DNA from: Cytobacillus kochii
Lineage (GTDB): Bacteria > Bacillota > Bacilli > Bacillales > Cytobacillaceae
Direction of reading: 5' to 3'
DNA: 64,000 nt
Assembly (NCBI RefSeq): GCF_020171845.1
Contig: NZ_JAIVAM010000003.1
Location: 434,001-498,000, forward strand
Each line of letters begins with the position of its first letter. Positions within the stretch are counted from its first letter, which is position 1. The translations under genes and the position numbers were made by a program. Positions 62,874 through 64,000 of the stretch are shown here, piece after piece. The notes beneath the pieces were generated by a model. That model worked only from the letters and a program-made list of their open reading frames with translations. It had not been told where the DNA came from and made no database searches.

Positions 62874-63425
62874 TTGGACTCCGTTTTCGATGAATTATAT
62901 ACAAAATACCATCAGGATGTATTTCAATTCTTATTTTATATGGTGAGAGATCGAGAGCTGGCAGAAGATCTTATGCAAGAAGTATATATAAGAGTTTTGA
63001 AGTCATATGATAAATTCGAAGGCAAGAGTAGTGAAAAAACATGGTTATTCTCAATTGCAAGGAATGTGGCCATTGATTCATTTAGAAAACAAAAAGGCTG
63101 GAAACAAAAAATAATTGAAAAATTTGATTGGTCAAAGCAACAGATTAAAGATGAGCACCCTATGCCAGAGGAAGTAGTTATGCAGAGTCAGGAAATCCAA
63201 ATGATCTATCGGTGCATGGAAAAGTGTTCAGTAGACCAGCGAACGGTTATTATAATGAGATATATTCAAGAATTATCCATTGCTGAGACGGCAGCAACTC
63301 TAGGCTGGACGGAAAGTAAAGTGAAAACTACGCAACACAGAGCATTAAAGGCTCTGAAGAAAAACATGTCTGACATGTGGGAAAAGGAGGGGTTAAATAG
63401 TGAAAAAACAAGATTGGAAAGATGA
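62874..63425 (+). CDS. sigX: ECF RNA polymerase sigma factor SigX
   Basis: A 183-residue ECF sigma factor with region 2 (YHQDVFQFLFYMVRDRELAEDLMQEVYIRVL in pieces) and region 4 (LSIAETAATLGWTESKVKTTQHRALK in pieces). It controls cell-envelope charge and surface modification genes in B. subtilis. I chose TTG 62874 since GGGGAGGGG stands just before it and the N-terminus then matches SigX; the ATG at 62853 lies upstream of that ribosome site. The 3' end overlaps rsiX by 26 bases. Confidence 0.94.
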   Translation: MDSVFDELYTKYHQDVFQFLFYMVRDRELAEDLMQEVYIRVLKSYDKFEGKSSEKTWLFSIARNVAIDSFRKQKGWKQKIIEKFDWSKQQIKDEHPMPEEVVMQSQEIQMIYRCMEKCSVDQRTVIIMRYIQELSIAETAATLGWTESKVKTTQHRALKALKKNMSDMWEKEGLNSEKTRLER

Positions 63426-64000
63426 TCACATCGAAGAACTATTGAAACAACTTCCTAAAATCACCAACCACATAAGTAAGCAAGATATGTATCAACAAAT
63501 GATGATATATAAAGAGCAGAAGAAAAGAAAAAGGTGGTTAACCCCATCTGTAGCCTCTGCAGTTGCTGTTTTACTGTTATGTATTCTCGTTCCGACCATG
63601 ATTAATTTTCAAGATTCAGCCGGAAGTAATATAGATGATAGCGAGCAAGAGAATCAATTGGCATCGAATGCGACTCAACAAAAGGAAGAAAACGATGAGA
63701 TAACAAATGATGAGAGTAATCATACGCAAGGAAATACAGAAGATATAGTAAAGGATGAAGAGGTAGATCCGCAAGAAGATATAGATCAGACGGGGGATAT
63801 TTATGCTCAAAATGACCAGTCAGAATATACCACTGCCAATGATAATAATGAGCAACCAGTGACACAGCAAATTGAACCAACTGCAGTCTATGCGGAAGAT
63901 ATTAAAGATCAAGAGGAAGTTTTAACATATTCTATACCGGATCATAATGTTCAAAATTTTATTCCCATTAGTGTGATGGTAAATAAAGAAGCAGATCTTT
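63400..64000 (+). CDS. rsiX: Anti-sigma-X factor RsiX (partial, runs off the window)
   Basis: GTG start with AAAGGAGGGG eight to nine bases upstream, 26 bases inside the end of sigX. The visible 200 residues comprise a cytoplasmic N-terminal region that should bind SigX, one membrane helix (about residues 51-69, AVAVLLLCILVPTM), then a long Asp/Glu/Asn/Gln-rich extracytoplasmic stretch. The 3' end lies beyond the window. The role follows from position and topology. Confidence 0.88.
   Translation, partial: MKKQDWKDDHIEELLKQLPKITNHISKQDMYQQMMIYKEQKKRKRWLTPSVASAVAVLLLCILVPTMINFQDSAGSNIDDSEQENQLASNATQQKEENDEITNDESNHTQGNTEDIVKDEEVDPQEDIDQTGDIYAQNDQSEYTTANDNNEQPVTQQIEPTAVYAEDIKDQEEVLTYSIPDHNVQNFIPISVMVNKEADL

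Overview
The window is a chromosomal segment of a low-GC, endospore-forming Bacillaceae bacterium. The evidence is the near-continuous run of homologues, in Bacillus subtilis order, from yqjA to sigX-rsiX (zwf, rnz, proI, uvrX, nudF, spoIIM, fur, xerD, drm, pnp, dacF, spoIIA, spoVA, lysA, ribT, ypuF, scpAB, ypuI, dacB, spmAB, rluB, resABCDE, sigX). Compared with B. subtilis as I remember it, some blocks are missing (gndA, ppiB, the riboflavin genes next to ribT, and spoVAC-AD-AEb) and others are added (an amino-acid symporter under a T-box, a LysR/SDR/OFA-transporter locus, a PadR/DUF1048 pair, a DUF2087/GIY-YIG pair, thiolase and HMG-CoA lyase, pdp, a long superoxide dismutase). I saw no prophage, insertion sequence, CRISPR array, tRNA or rRNA gene.

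Layout. 1-9.3 kb: a putative aromatic-acid exporter, an L,D-transpeptidase, a Prli42-like miniprotein on the minus strand, methylmalonyl-CoA epimerase with a carboxyltransferase (propionate metabolism), a PepT-like peptidase, a solitary CheW-like protein, Pol IV and Zwf. 9.4-18.8 kb: RNase Z, an MhsT-like transporter behind a T-box with a probable Phe codon, proI behind a T-box with a proline codon, an MBL hydrolase, an SDR, an Old Yellow Enzyme, and the uvrX/yolD pair with two LexA-box-like sites at its promoter. 18.8-33 kb: accessory regulators, acyl-CoA enzymes, NudF overlapping an EndoQ-type endonuclease, and a DMT exporter.

33-47.5 kb: spoIIM, fur-yqzK-xerD, the nucleoside salvage operon deoB-pnp-pdp, dacF, the anti-sigma/sigma-F module spoIIAA-AB-sigF, a shortened spoVA operon (AA-AB-AEa-AF) and lysA. 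47.5-64 kb: ribT, ypuF, a YjcZ-type spore miniprotein, scpA-scpB (chromosome condensation), ypuI, superoxide dismutase, dacB-spmA-spmB (spore cortex), rluB, resA-E (cytochrome c biogenesis plus the oxygen/redox two-component system), and sigX with rsiX running off the end.

Two themes tie the region together. The first is sporulation, with candidate sigma-H, -E and -G promoter motifs in front of spoIIA, spoIIM, dacB and spoVAA. The second is DNA repair and damage tolerance (two Y-family polymerases, an EndoQ-like nuclease, a Nudix hydrolase). Most of the window is conserved core. The less described parts are the small proteins missed by simple gene calling, the DUF2087/GIY-YIG and PadR/DUF1048 pairs, and the operator architecture upstream of uvrX, padR and fur.
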